From Mycobacteroides franklinii (GTDB lineage: Bacteria; Actinomycetota; Actinomycetes; Mycobacteriales; Mycobacteriaceae), in NCBI RefSeq assembly GCF_002013895.1, contig NZ_MAFQ01000001.1, positions 62,001 through 126,000 of the forward strand: 64,000 bases of DNA. The letters are read 5' to 3'. The notes beneath the pieces are model-generated. The model was not told the DNA's origin, made no database searches, and saw nothing but the letters and a program-made list of their open reading frames with translations. Shown here piece after piece: positions 1 through 7,228 of this stretch. The translations under genes and the position numbers were made by a program. How positions within the stretch are numbered: position 1 is the first letter of the stretch; each line of letters begins with the position of its first letter.

Positions 1-95
1 GCCGCTAAGCGGTCGCGAGAGCGTCGATAGCAGGCGTGCCCCGTTTGAGGCCGATTCAGGTACCACTAAGGCACCATTAATTCGTCGCACGTCGC

Positions 96-207
96 TGTAG
101 CGGGGTGTTGTCGGATGTAGCGTAGAGTCGCGCATCAAACGCTATAGGCGCTGATAGATCGGCATTTTCATGTAGCGCTTGACAGTCCCATGATGCGCGA
201 TGTAGCG
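96..207. repeat. Four TGTAGCG repeats, probable integrase arm-type sites
   Basis: The heptamer TGTAGCG occurs in the same orientation at 96-102, 116-122, 171-177 and 201-207, just before a tRNA-like 3' end. Short direct repeats beside a tRNA 3' end are what the arm sites of a tyrosine-integrase attP look like. No gene is supported in 1-316. An imperfect palindrome (CCGCT-A-AGCGG) lies at 2-12. The att reading is inference; the repeats are directly visible. Confidence 0.55.
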
Positions 208-210
208 AGT

Positions 211-259
211 ACTTTTGAGATCGAGAAGGTCGGGAGTTCGATTCTCCCTAGCTCCACCA
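211..259 (+). other. 3' end of a tRNA or tmRNA gene (T arm, acceptor, CCA), probable att core
   Basis: A perfect T arm is present: stem GGGAG at 232-236, loop TTCGATT, stem CTCCC at 244-248. It is followed by TAGCTCC, discriminator A and an encoded CCA ending at 259. No matching 5' half (GGAGCTA or GGGGCTA) lies upstream at tRNA distance, and the sequence above it cannot form an anticodon arm. TAGCTCCACCA would pair with a GGGGCT start, as in tmRNA, so a tmRNA end is the favoured reading. A phage or island integrating here would leave exactly such an orphan end, with the rebuilt gene at the far side, outside the window. Confidence 0.6.
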
Positions 260-261
260 TG

Positions 262-292
262 AAGAACCCCCGCCAGTCGGGGGTTCTTTTTT
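262..292 (+). terminator. Rho-independent terminator after the tRNA/tmRNA end
   Basis: An 11-bp perfect stem (262-272 with 278-288) closes a 5-nt loop and runs into six T residues ending at 292. It begins three bases after the CCA end, so it belongs to the original RNA gene on the + strand. Confidence 0.85.
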
Positions 293-316
293 GTTGGGAC
301 GGGTGGGGCGAGCGCT

Positions 317-541
317 TCAGTCCGTGGGTTCGTCTGTTGGTTCAGGCTCGTCCTTAAGCTTGGTGGTGCGCCCTGGGTTGCCGATCCGGCGGTTGAGTGC
401 GTACACAGGAGCAGCCGCTCGCGCCACCAGGGGCGGAATCGCCTGGCGTGCCCTGCGGGTGTTGAAGAGCCCAGCATTCATGCCGATGCCTATCAAGGTC
501 ATCGCCACGATCGCCGCTATCCCGACGAACGTCGTCGTCAT
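317..541 (-). CDS. Small single-pass membrane protein, unknown function
   Basis: The 74-residue product starts MTTTFVGIAAIVAMTL, has one hydrophobic segment at about residues 4-24, then a basic stretch and an acidic C-terminus (KDEPEPTDEPTD). The upstream extension of this frame is arginine-rich and looks like shadow coding, so I place the start at the ATG at 541; only a weak GTGGG precedes it. It is the first gene beyond the att-like junction and is co-directional with the AraC gene 32 bases upstream. I do not recognise a family. Confidence 0.5.
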   Translation of the reverse strand: MTTTFVGIAAIVAMTLIGIGMNAGLFNTRRARQAIPPLVARAAAPVYALNRRIGNPGRTTKLKDEPEPTDEPTD

Positions 542-573
542 ACGACCCACAGTATCGTCAAATGCTGAAGCAT

Positions 574-1329
574 TCAGCTGATGGTTGACGGGGCGATGCC
601 GAACGCGCGGCCGAACGCGTAGGAGAAGGCGGCGGGCGTGGCATATCCCAGCCGTCCGGCCACCTGAGTCACCGAATGATCGCGCAGCAGCGGCACCGCG
701 GCCAGCAGCCGCGCCCGCACGCGCCATGCGGCCGGGCTCAAGGCGACTTCATCGCGGAAGCGGCGAGTCAGCGAGCGTTCGCTTGTATTCAGCCGCAGCG
801 CCCACTGCGCATTGGACACCGATACCTCCGGCGCATCGAGGTAGGCGCGGCACAGCTCGGCGAGGTCGGCCGATCGCGGCATATCGACGTGCAGTGGCAG
901 CGCGGTGAAGGATGCCAGCTCGTGCAGCAGGAGCGCGGTGAGCGCTCCGTTACGGCCCGACCGGTCATAGTCGGCAGCCAGATCTGCTGCAGCACTGAGC
1001 AGTTCGTGCATCAGTGGACTGACGTCGACCACCACGCACGACGACGGCCACCACGGAACAGCCGAGGGTTCGATGTAGAGGCTGCCGGTGCGCACCCCTA
1101 CCATGCGCACCCGGTGGCGCGTGCGCGCCGGGATCATGACAGCGCGGCGGGTGGGTACCGTCCATGTCCCAGCGTCGGTATCCACGATCATCGTGCCGGT
1201 GGTTCCGTAGAGGAACTGTGCACGCCGATGCTGGTGCCAGTCCAGTAGCTGCCCGTTGGCGTAGTCGGTGCTGATCGGTAGGACATCGTGGGGCAGGTCG
1301 TCGACATCGGCGAGCGGTACGTTCCGCAT
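574..1329 (-). CDS. AraC-family transcriptional regulator
   Basis: The N-terminal half is a cupin-like sensing domain (LLDWHQHRRAQFLYG near residue 30, then GTWTVPTRRAVMIPA). The C-terminal ~100 residues carry two helix-turn-helix units (TSERSLTRRFRDE and VTQVAGRLGYATPAAFSYAF). It is divergent from the TauE/SafE exporter gene at 1412, a usual arrangement for a regulator of that transporter. I chose the ATG at 1329 (251 aa). A longer ATG at 1413 would overlap the exporter start codon itself, since both lie in one CCATGG, and neither start has a clear ribosome site. The inducer is unknown. Confidence 0.85.
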   Translation of the reverse strand: MRNVPLADVDDLPHDVLPISTDYANGQLLDWHQHRRAQFLYGTTGTMIVDTDAGTWTVPTRRAVMIPARTRHRVRMVGVRTGSLYIEPSAVPWWPSSCVVVDVSPLMHELLSAAADLAADYDRSGRNGALTALLLHELASFTALPLHVDMPRSADLAELCRAYLDAPEVSVSNAQWALRLNTSERSLTRRFRDEVALSPAAWRVRARLLAAVPLLRDHSVTQVAGRLGYATPAAFSYAFGRAFGIAPSTIS

Positions 1330-1411
1330 CGTGTCAGGATATGGCCGAAAGTCGAATGAATCGAGCTGGCTTTCGATTGTTCGCGTGCGACGCCTCGGAT
1401 GGACTGGTTCC

Positions 1412-2212
1412 ATGGGTGTGCTCGTGTTGGTGGTGATCGGAGTGCTTACGGGGCTCACCACCGTGTTGTTCGGTTTCGGCGGCGGTTTCGTCACTGTGCC
1501 GGTAATCATTTGGGTTGATGGTGCGCTGGGTGCGGCGGCGCCGGGGGCAGCCGTGGCAACCTCTGCGGTGGTCATGGTGGTCAGCGCGGCCGCGGCTACC
1601 GCGGCGACGCCGCGGAGCACGTTGGCCCACTTGCGAAGTGCGGCACCTCTCGTGGTCTTACTGGGGTGTGGTGGCGTACTCGGTGCGGGGCTGGCCCGGC
1701 TGGCGCCACCGCAGCTGACGACATGGGGTTTCGTGGTCTACCTGGTGATCACGATCCTCGATGTACTGCTGCGGCCTGGCTTTCTGCGCCGCGCCACCGT
1801 GATTGACGGGCCCGAACGCGAGTTCGCGATTCCTCCTGCCCTGGGCGTCCCCATCGGAGCGGTGGCCTCTTTTCTGGGAGTGGGCGGCAGCGTCATGACG
1901 GTTCCGTTGTTGCGCCGCGGTGGCCGGCCCATGAATGTGGCCACCGCACTGGCGAATCCGTTGACGCTGGCCATCAGTGTGCCGGCGCTGGCGATCTTTC
2001 TGACCAGCATCTCGGCGGCGATGGCAGGTGAGCCGCACTTCGTCGGCGCGGTGGACTTCCGTTCCGCGATCGCGCTGCTCGCCGGGGCGCTGCCGGTGGT
2101 GTTTTGGCTACGACGGCGGCCACCTCGGCTGCCCGATACCGTGCACGCCTGGGCCTATGTCGGACTGCTCGTTGTTTCGGCGCTGGCGATGCTTACTGCG
2201 CGCGCACCGTAA
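1412..2212 (+). CDS. TauE/SafE-family membrane exporter
   Basis: This 266-residue, highly hydrophobic protein shows the two-fold repeat of sulfite/anion exporters. The glycine-rich signature appears near residue 15 (LFGFGGGFVTVPVI) and again in the second half (FLGVGGSVMTVPLL). The family moves sulfite, sulfoacetate or related organosulfur anions across the inner membrane; the substrate here is not known. It is divergent from the AraC gene and overlaps the convergent quinone oxidoreductase by 20 bases at the 3' end. A second family member lies at 57079-57939. Confidence 0.8.
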   Translation: MGVLVLVVIGVLTGLTTVLFGFGGGFVTVPVIIWVDGALGAAAPGAAVATSAVVMVVSAAAATAATPRSTLAHLRSAAPLVVLLGCGGVLGAGLARLAPPQLTTWGFVVYLVITILDVLLRPGFLRRATVIDGPEREFAIPPALGVPIGAVASFLGVGGSVMTVPLLRRGGRPMNVATALANPLTLAISVPALAIFLTSISAAMAGEPHFVGAVDFRSAIALLAGALPVVFWLRRRPPRLPDTVHAWAYVGLLVVSALAMLTARAP

Positions 2213-3185
2213 GCAGTACCTTTCCGACGGTCTCGGAGGAGTCCAGCAGTCTGTGTGCCTCAGCCGCATTGGTGACCGGAATCTCGGCGGCGACGACGGG
2301 TGCCACGGCTCCCTTGTCGATCAGCGGCCACAGCCGCCGTCGGAGTTCGGCGATGATCTCGGCCTTGGAGCCAGGCCCCTGCTCGGGCCGACGCCGCAGA
2401 TTGGTCGCGTGCACCGATCCCCGCTTGAACAGCAGCGCACCCAGATTCAGCTCAGCGCTGGCCCCACCCTGCAATCCGATGATCGTCAGGTGGCCGTTCT
2501 CGGCGAGCGCCTCCACATTCTTGGGCAGGTAGCTGCCGCCCATGATGTCGAGAATGACATTGGCCCCGGAGTACTCGGCGTTGACCACCGCCGGGAAATC
2601 CTGCTCGCGGTAGTTGATCAGGGTCTGCGCGCCGAGCTTGCGGCACCGGTCCAGCTTGAACTGCGTTCCGGCGGTCACCGCCACATTCGCGCCCAGTGCG
2701 CGGCCCACTTGTATTGCATGCGTGCCGATTCCGCTACCGCCGCCGTGTATCAGCAGCGTCTGCCCGCTGCGCAGACCGCCCGTCATCACCACGTTCGACC
2801 ACACGGTGGCGGCGGTTTCCGGCAGGGCCGCCGCGGCGGTGACGCTGACGCCCTGCGGCACGGGCAGCACCTGGGTGGCGGCGACATTGACTCGCTCGGC
2901 ATATCCGCCGCCGGCCATCAGCGCGCATACCGCATCGCCGGGTGACCAATCCTGCACTCCGGCACCCACTTCGGCGATGTATCCGGAAACCTCGAGGCCG
3001 GGGATCTCGCTGGCACCGGGCGGCGGCGGGTAGAGGCCCAGGCGTTGCATGACATCGGCCCGATTGACGCCCGCGGCCACCACGTCGATGGACACCTCAC
3101 CGGGGCCCGGGGCGGGTAGGTCCGCCACGTGGGACCACTCCATCACCTCGGGATCGCCAAAACCGTTGAGTGTTATCGCATACAT
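2193..3185 (-). CDS. NAD(P)H:quinone oxidoreductase, medium-chain dehydrogenase superfamily
   Basis: The 330-residue protein has a GroES-like N-terminal domain (PGPGEVSIDVVAAGVNRADV) and a Rossmann domain with HGGGSGIGTHAIQVGRALGA near residues 146-165. The zinc ligands of true alcohol dehydrogenases are absent, which puts it with zeta-crystallin/PIG3-type quinone reductases that reduce quinones or enones with NADPH in the cytosol. An AGGAGG ribosome site lies 8 bases before the ATG. It follows the PPOX gene on the same strand with a 22-base gap and probably forms an operon with it. Confidence 0.9.
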   Translation of the reverse strand: MYAITLNGFGDPEVMEWSHVADLPAPGPGEVSIDVVAAGVNRADVMQRLGLYPPPPGASEIPGLEVSGYIAEVGAGVQDWSPGDAVCALMAGGGYAERVNVAATQVLPVPQGVSVTAAAALPETAATVWSNVVMTGGLRSGQTLLIHGGGSGIGTHAIQVGRALGANVAVTAGTQFKLDRCRKLGAQTLINYREQDFPAVVNAEYSGANVILDIMGGSYLPKNVEALAENGHLTIIGLQGGASAELNLGALLFKRGSVHATNLRRRPEQGPGSKAEIIAELRRRLWPLIDKGAVAPVVAAEIPVTNAAEAHRLLDSSETVGKVLLTVRAQ

Positions 3186-3207
3186 GCGCGCTGCCTCCTT
3201 GTGCGAG

Positions 3208-3597
3208 CTATGCCCCTACTGGAGAGATCTCGATGGCGAACGATGCCTGCTGCCGACGGGTTACCCACACCCCGAACTCGCTCAGCGGCCCGAGCAGCCA
3301 GTACTTGCGGTTGAGGACCTTGCGGATGCGTGGGCTGTCGGCGAACTCGAGAACGCGCGCGGTGCCCTCTACGACTGGCGAGTTGGGGGTGAGCTTCCCG
3401 CGAACATCGCAGGGTTGCAATGTCACCGCAGGGTTTCGCCGGATGCGCTTCACCTTGTACGCGCCCACCTCCGAGAAGAAATAGAGCTTGCCGCCGTCGG
3501 GTGCGATCCACACCGGGCTGGAAACAGCGGTACCGTCCTTGCGGTAGCTCGTGAATGACACGTAGTTCGCTCGGCCGACTACATCCCAATCGGTCAT
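3208..3597 (-). CDS. PPOX-class (probably F420-dependent) flavin-type oxidoreductase
   Basis: The 129-residue protein has the split beta-barrel pattern of the pyridoxamine-oxidase-like superfamily: YVSFTSYRKDGTAVSSPVWIAPDGGKLYFFS near the N-terminus, then RNPAVTLQPCDVRGK and EGTARVLE. Short mycobacterial members commonly bind deazaflavin F420. The start at 3597 is set by a GGGAGG site 5 bases upstream; a longer frame to 3657 lacks one. It probably shares a transcript with the quinone oxidoreductase, suggesting a redox or detoxification role. Substrate unknown. Confidence 0.8.
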   Translation of the reverse strand: MTDWDVVGRANYVSFTSYRKDGTAVSSPVWIAPDGGKLYFFSEVGAYKVKRIRRNPAVTLQPCDVRGKLTPNSPVVEGTARVLEFADSPRIRKVLNRKYWLLGPLSEFGVWVTRRQQASFAIEISPVGA

Positions 3598-3752
3598 GGC
3601 TGCCTCCCTTGTTATCGCACCCCTTTCGATTCTGTCGCAAGGTGCAACCGGCCGCACAGACGTGGTCGGTAATCGCAGCGGAATGAACCGGTCGGCACGT
3701 GATCTGCCCCACTTCCCAGCGTGCTCCCAGGTTGGCCGTACACACTTCTAGG

Positions 3753-4388
3753 GTGACGCGGACACGGTGGGCCGGGTTGGGTCTTCTTGCGAGTGCTCTG
3801 GTCGCGGGCTGCTCTCACCCGGTCAGTCCCGCGGCGGAGAAGCCGCCCTCCCCGGAGCTCACTGAGTTGAAAATCGATGCTTCGGCGGCAGATTCATTGT
3901 TCGCCGGTCTCGACGAGGTCAAGTCTCTGGGCTTCCCGACGGCAGATACGACACATACCGACACCGCACCGGTCTACGGGCCTGCCATCAACTCTGCGGA
4001 CCCGTGTGGGTTGTTGCACGCCACGGCGCAGGGCGACCTGGGCGATGGTTGGCAGTCTTACCGTCAGCTCAACGTCGCCAGCTCGGCCGACCCGCGCCAG
4101 ACGCTGCACGAGACCGTTGCGATCTTTCAGGACAAGCCCGCCGCCCAGAGCGAATTTCAACGGCTGACAGAGGCCTTCAACAAGTGCAAGGCGCAGTCGC
4201 CGGGCGCGTATTCGTTCGGTATGAGCAATGCGATCACGATCTCGTGGTCCGATAACACCGGGGCGACTCGCGTCCACATCACCGGCAACGTGGTGTACGG
4301 GGTGAGCTCCTCGGGTGCCACCGATAACGCCGAGGTCGCTGGTCAGGTCGCCAACCAGCTGAAGACCAACATCATCGACCCTGCTTAG
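3753..4388 (+). CDS. Lipoprotein with PknH-like sensor domain
   Basis: A GTG start at 3753 gives a basic n-region, a hydrophobic core and the lipobox LVAGC, so the mature protein begins at Cys and is anchored to the outer face of the membrane. The ~180-residue mature part has INSADPCGLLHATAQGDLGDGW, a Cys pair and a C-terminal VAGQVANQLKTNI, resembling the extracellular sensor domain found in PknH and free mycobacterial lipoproteins. It is divergent from the PPOX gene. Ligand unknown. Confidence 0.75.
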   Translation: MTRTRWAGLGLLASALVAGCSHPVSPAAEKPPSPELTELKIDASAADSLFAGLDEVKSLGFPTADTTHTDTAPVYGPAINSADPCGLLHATAQGDLGDGWQSYRQLNVASSADPRQTLHETVAIFQDKPAAQSEFQRLTEAFNKCKAQSPGAYSFGMSNAITISWSDNTGATRVHITGNVVYGVSSSGATDNAEVAGQVANQLKTNIIDPA

Positions 4389-4417
4389 AACCACCGTTCA
4401 CTCGGTACTGTCCCGGT

Positions 4418-5179
4418 GTGCTCACCGAGCTGTATCACGCTGCGATCGTCTTCCTGGTGGTCCTGGCCGCCGTCACCTTTATCAGCGGCTTCTGGTTCAC
4501 CAATCCCTACGGCAGGTTCGCCAAGCCGGGCGAGAGGTTCACCGCACCCGCCAAGGTGGGTTGGCTGATCTTCGAATGCCCGCAGTGGTGGGCGTTCACC
4601 ATCACATTCTGGACCGTCGCGCATCATCCCGGCGTGCCGGCGCTGGTGCTGTACGCGTTGTGGCAATGCCACTATCTGTACCGCGGACTGATCTATCCGC
4701 TTTCGCGTAGGGACAGCGGAAAACGGTTCCCCTACAGCGGGATTGCCTTCGGTTTCATTTTCAACGCGGTCAATGGTTTTGCCAATGGATACGCGGTCGC
4801 CTTCGCCGCGCATCTGCAGAGCGCTGCGTGGTTAACCGACCCCCGGTTCATCCTGGGGGTGCTTGTCGCCCTCACCGGATGGATCGTGAACTTCCAGGCC
4901 GACCGCATTCTCATCAATCTGCGGTCCGACGGTTTCGATGGCTACCGCATCCCGTACGGCGGCGCGTTCCGGTGGGTGTCGGCGGCCAACTACTTCGGCG
5001 AAATCATTCTCTGGGCGGGTTGGGCGTTGATGGCGTGGACACTGCCCGGGCTGATCTTCGTGTTGTTTTCCATCGCCAATCTGCTGCCGCGCGCTCTCGC
5101 GATTCATCGCTGGTATCGCGAGACGTTCCCCGGCGAATACCCGCGAGAGCGTAAGGCCATCGTGCCGGGGCTGCTGTAG
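4418..5179 (+). CDS. Steroid 5-alpha-reductase/isoprenylcysteine methyltransferase-like membrane protein
   Basis: The 253-residue protein has about six hydrophobic segments. The C-terminal part carries the family signature FQADRILINLRSDGFDGYRIPYGG, a core like KxGYxIPxGGxFxxVSxxNYxGE, and it ends with WYRETFPGEYPRERKAIVPGLL as in 3-oxo-5-alpha-steroid 4-dehydrogenases. Family members reduce enone lipids or sterols with NADPH in the membrane. The GTG start is 29 bases after the lipoprotein, so the two may be co-transcribed. Confidence 0.8.
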   Translation: MLTELYHAAIVFLVVLAAVTFISGFWFTNPYGRFAKPGERFTAPAKVGWLIFECPQWWAFTITFWTVAHHPGVPALVLYALWQCHYLYRGLIYPLSRRDSGKRFPYSGIAFGFIFNAVNGFANGYAVAFAAHLQSAAWLTDPRFILGVLVALTGWIVNFQADRILINLRSDGFDGYRIPYGGAFRWVSAANYFGEIILWAGWALMAWTLPGLIFVLFSIANLLPRALAIHRWYRETFPGEYPRERKAIVPGLL

Positions 5180-5227
5180 GGGACCTAAGACCCGACTTTT
5201 ACGCATTTCTTCAAAACGTAAGCGATT

Positions 5228-5248
5228 CGTGTAACACTGAGTTACACG
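5228..5248. promoter_or_regulatory. Perfect palindrome CGTGTAAC-N5-GTTACACG, probable operator
   Basis: Eight-base perfect arms separated by ACTGA lie 21 bases before the hydrolase start at 5270. Size, spacing and position fit a TetR-type operator overlapping the promoter. No regulator gene is adjacent, so the cognate repressor would be encoded elsewhere. Confidence 0.65.
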
Positions 5249-5269
5249 ATCAATGTGGAGGTAGTGCGA

Positions 5270-6163
5270 ATGGCTGCTCCGGTAATGGGCTCATACCCGA
5301 AGACTCGGCGTATCAGGTTCTGGTTCGGCGACCCGGTGCCGATGCGAAGACACTTCGCCGACAATGATATTGCGCTCAGTCACGTGCTGGCAGGTGCCTC
5401 TGCGGTGTTCCCGCCGGGGGAAGAGTTTTTCGTCCGATCGGTGCGTCGCTACGCCGACAGCATCACCGAGCCGACACTCAAGAAACGTGTCGCAGGATTC
5501 ATCGGTCAGGAGGTCACCCATGGCCTGCACCATCGCGAGCTCAACGAAAAGCTCACCGAGATGGGCTATCGCAGCAAGATGGTCGAGACAATCGGGCGGC
5601 GCTCCGGCAAGGTCGAAGACCTCGTCGACAAGTACCTACCGGACATGGACCGCCTCAAGTACGTCCGGCTGACCATGCTGGCCGCGACGGCTGCCCTTGA
5701 GCACTACACCGCCGTGCTGGCCGAGCGACTGCTGGAAAGCGGTGAGCTGCAGGACATGGTGACCGACGACGAGGTGCGGAACCTGTTGTATTGGCATGCG
5801 ATCGAGGAGCTTGAGCACAAATCGGTGGCCTTCGACGTCTACCGGGCGGTCGGCGGACCCGAGTGGCTGCGGCGCGCGGTGATGGCCGTCATCTGGACGG
5901 GGACGGTGCCGTTCGCAACCGCAGGCTCGTGGTTCTCCATCGCGTGGAGCGATCCGGCGGGACGGCGCCAGCCGGCGCGGGTGTTGCGCGAAACGGTCGG
6001 GTTGATCCGCGGCCCGCTACTCAACGACGGCATGATCGGCAGGCTCGCCGTCTATATGAAGAAGGACTTCCATCCCGACGATCTCGACACCGAAGCGCTG
6101 CTGGAGCAGTGGCGCGCTGAATTATTCGGCGCCGAGGGCACTCTGGTTGATCACTTGAAGTAG
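5270..6163 (+). CDS. Metal-dependent hydrolase, PF10118-like
   Basis: The 297-residue protein has RIRFWFGDPVPMRRHFADNDIALSHVLAGASAVFP at the N-terminus and histidine/glutamate-rich motifs QEVTHGLHHRELN and YWHAIEELEHKSVAFDVYR. These spaced His and Glu residues resemble a di-iron or metal-hydrolase helical core. The ATG at 5270 follows GGAGG with an 8-base spacer, which decides it over the in-frame GTG at 5255. The palindromic operator just upstream suggests induction by a small ligand. Mycobacterial genomes carry many paralogues and the substrate is unknown. Confidence 0.75.
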   Translation: MAAPVMGSYPKTRRIRFWFGDPVPMRRHFADNDIALSHVLAGASAVFPPGEEFFVRSVRRYADSITEPTLKKRVAGFIGQEVTHGLHHRELNEKLTEMGYRSKMVETIGRRSGKVEDLVDKYLPDMDRLKYVRLTMLAATAALEHYTAVLAERLLESGELQDMVTDDEVRNLLYWHAIEELEHKSVAFDVYRAVGGPEWLRRAVMAVIWTGTVPFATAGSWFSIAWSDPAGRRQPARVLRETVGLIRGPLLNDGMIGRLAVYMKKDFHPDDLDTEALLEQWRAELFGAEGTLVDHLK

Positions 6164-6169
6164 AGACAG

Positions 6170-6200
6170 CAATGGCCCGGGCTTGCGGCCCGGGCCATTG
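6170..6200. terminator. 13-bp hairpin, shared bidirectional terminator
   Basis: Perfect arms 6170-6182 and 6188-6200 close a 5-base loop between convergent genes ending at 6163 (+) and 6217 (-). There is no T tract on either side, as is common for mycobacterial terminators. Confidence 0.65.
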
Positions 6201-6216
6201 TCACGTTCTGCCGTGT

Positions 6217-6528
6217 TCAGCAGCTCAGTGCGACATGCGCGACCTTGCGGTCGATTGTCGGCACCGTGGTGGGGTTGTTACGCACATCCCGGGCCGGCTG
6301 CACATTGCTCACAGGCGACTCCTGCGTAACCGACTCGACAGTGCACTTGCTCAGCTCACCGGCGCCCGTCTTGGAGACGATCACTCGGTACCCGTTTGAC
6401 TTGAGGTCATTGATGACAGCGTTCGCATCGCCCGATCCAGATGGTCCGGCGAGCGCGACACTTGCTGATCCCAGCGACGCCCCGATGACGCCGACTGCGG
6501 CAATACCTGCAAATAACAACTTCTTCAT
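6217..6528 (-). CDS. Small secreted protein A of a two-member paralogous pair
   Basis: The 103-residue product has a clear Sec signal peptide (MKKLLFAGIAAVGVIGASL, then ASVALAG). The mature part carries DANAVINDLKSNGYRVIVSKTG followed by KCTVESV, and ends in Cys. The same pattern (DAQSVINQYQAQGYQVIIDRSG and KCTVSNI) occurs in the protein at 6809-7132, so the two are duplicates of one exported family. An AGGAG site lies 8 bases before the ATG. The 280-base gap upstream holds a 14-base palindrome and an iron-box-like element. Function unknown. Confidence 0.75.
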   Translation of the reverse strand: MKKLLFAGIAAVGVIGASLGSASVALAGPSGSGDANAVINDLKSNGYRVIVSKTGAGELSKCTVESVTQESPVSNVQPARDVRNNPTTVPTIDRKVAHVALSC

Positions 6529-6570
6529 GATTTCACTCCTCTCGCCTCACTCCTCGCGGCCTCGCTGTTA

Positions 6571-6584
6571 CGGAAACGTTTCCG
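6571..6584. promoter_or_regulatory. Palindrome CGGAAACGTTTCCG, probable operator
   Basis: A perfect 14-base palindrome sits 43 bases before the start of the secreted protein gene at 6528. A central AACGTT flanked by GGA/TCC has the general shape of LacI-family operators. The regulator is not in the window. Confidence 0.5.
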
Positions 6585-6794
6585 CCTACCACATTGAGAC
6601 CCAACCCCCGACGCCCAGACTCAAGCCTGAATCATCAACGTTCGTGAATCTGTCCTGTCCAACGTGGTAATACTCAGATTGATTCCCGCTCTGCGAAATT
6701 GACGCCAAATTCATAGCTTCGCCTGCGCTCGTTCTTAGGTGGCGCTGCTCGGGCAGGCGTGGCTGGACGGCTCCCAGCGAACCCGCAAATCTAG

Positions 6795-6813
6795 TTAGGT
6801 GAGGCTAACTAGA
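6795..6813. promoter_or_regulatory. Iron-box-like (IdeR/DtxR) element
   Basis: The 19-mer TTAGGTGAGGCTAACTAGA matches the IdeR consensus TTAGGTTAGGCTAACCTAA at 15 of 19 positions by hand. It overlaps the stop codon of the gene at 6809-7132 and lies 267 bases before the start at 6528. It also forms a CTAGTTAG-N6-CTAACTAG stem. It could control the downstream secreted protein or be fortuitous. Confidence 0.4.
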
Positions 6814-7132
6814 CGTTGCAGTTAAGGGAGATGTACACCAATCTGTGGTCGAGCACCCGGACCGGCAGCACCAGCCACTTTCCGCTGGGCATCCAGGTGC
6901 GCTGATACTCGGTGCGATACACATCCTGTCCGTTGCGGATGTTGGACACGGTGCACTTGTTGGTAGGTGCGCTGCCGCTGCGGTCGATGATGACCTGGTA
7001 GCCCTGCGCCTGATATTGGTTGATAACCGACTGTGCGTCATCGGCGAGCGCTGTACCGGGGGTGAGGGCCAACAGCGCACCGGCACCTACCGCCGCCAGG
7101 CACAACCGGCTCAACCGAACCACCGTGTTCAT
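6809..7132 (-). CDS. Small secreted protein B, paralogue of 6217-6528
   Basis: The 107-residue product has a signal peptide ending TPGTALA and a mature part with DAQSVINQYQAQGYQVIIDRSG, a Cys in KCTVSNIRNG and a C-terminal LVYISLNCNV. It aligns with protein A in the DAxxVIN...GYxVI...KCTV core and in the Cys near the C-terminus. Two conserved cysteines would form a disulfide after export. It lies upstream on the same strand as protein A, with a 280-base gap suggesting separate promoters. Function unknown. Confidence 0.75.
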   Translation of the reverse strand: MNTVVRLSRLCLAAVGAGALLALTPGTALADDAQSVINQYQAQGYQVIIDRSGSAPTNKCTVSNIRNGQDVYRTEYQRTWMPSGKWLVLPVRVLDHRLVYISLNCNV

Positions 7133-7193
7133 CTCACACCGTCCTCACAGGATTTAACTCTGGGCCACACAGACATTGTTCCCTATAGGTGCC

Positions 7194-7217
7194 ATCGATT
7201 TTTCGTTCCGAATCGAT
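7194..7217. promoter_or_regulatory. Inverted repeat ATCGATT-N10-AATCGAT
   Basis: Seven-base perfect arms lie 12 bases before the GTG start of the lipoprotein at 7229, in the divergent gap between two exported-protein genes. The position suits an operator; nothing identifies the regulator. Confidence 0.4.
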
Positions 7218-7228
7218 ACAGTGGCCGG

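Noticed and set aside
211-259. A complete class I tRNA gene at this position
   Set aside because: No anticodon stem can be formed with the bases upstream of the T arm, and no 5' acceptor strand is present, so only a 3' end is supported.
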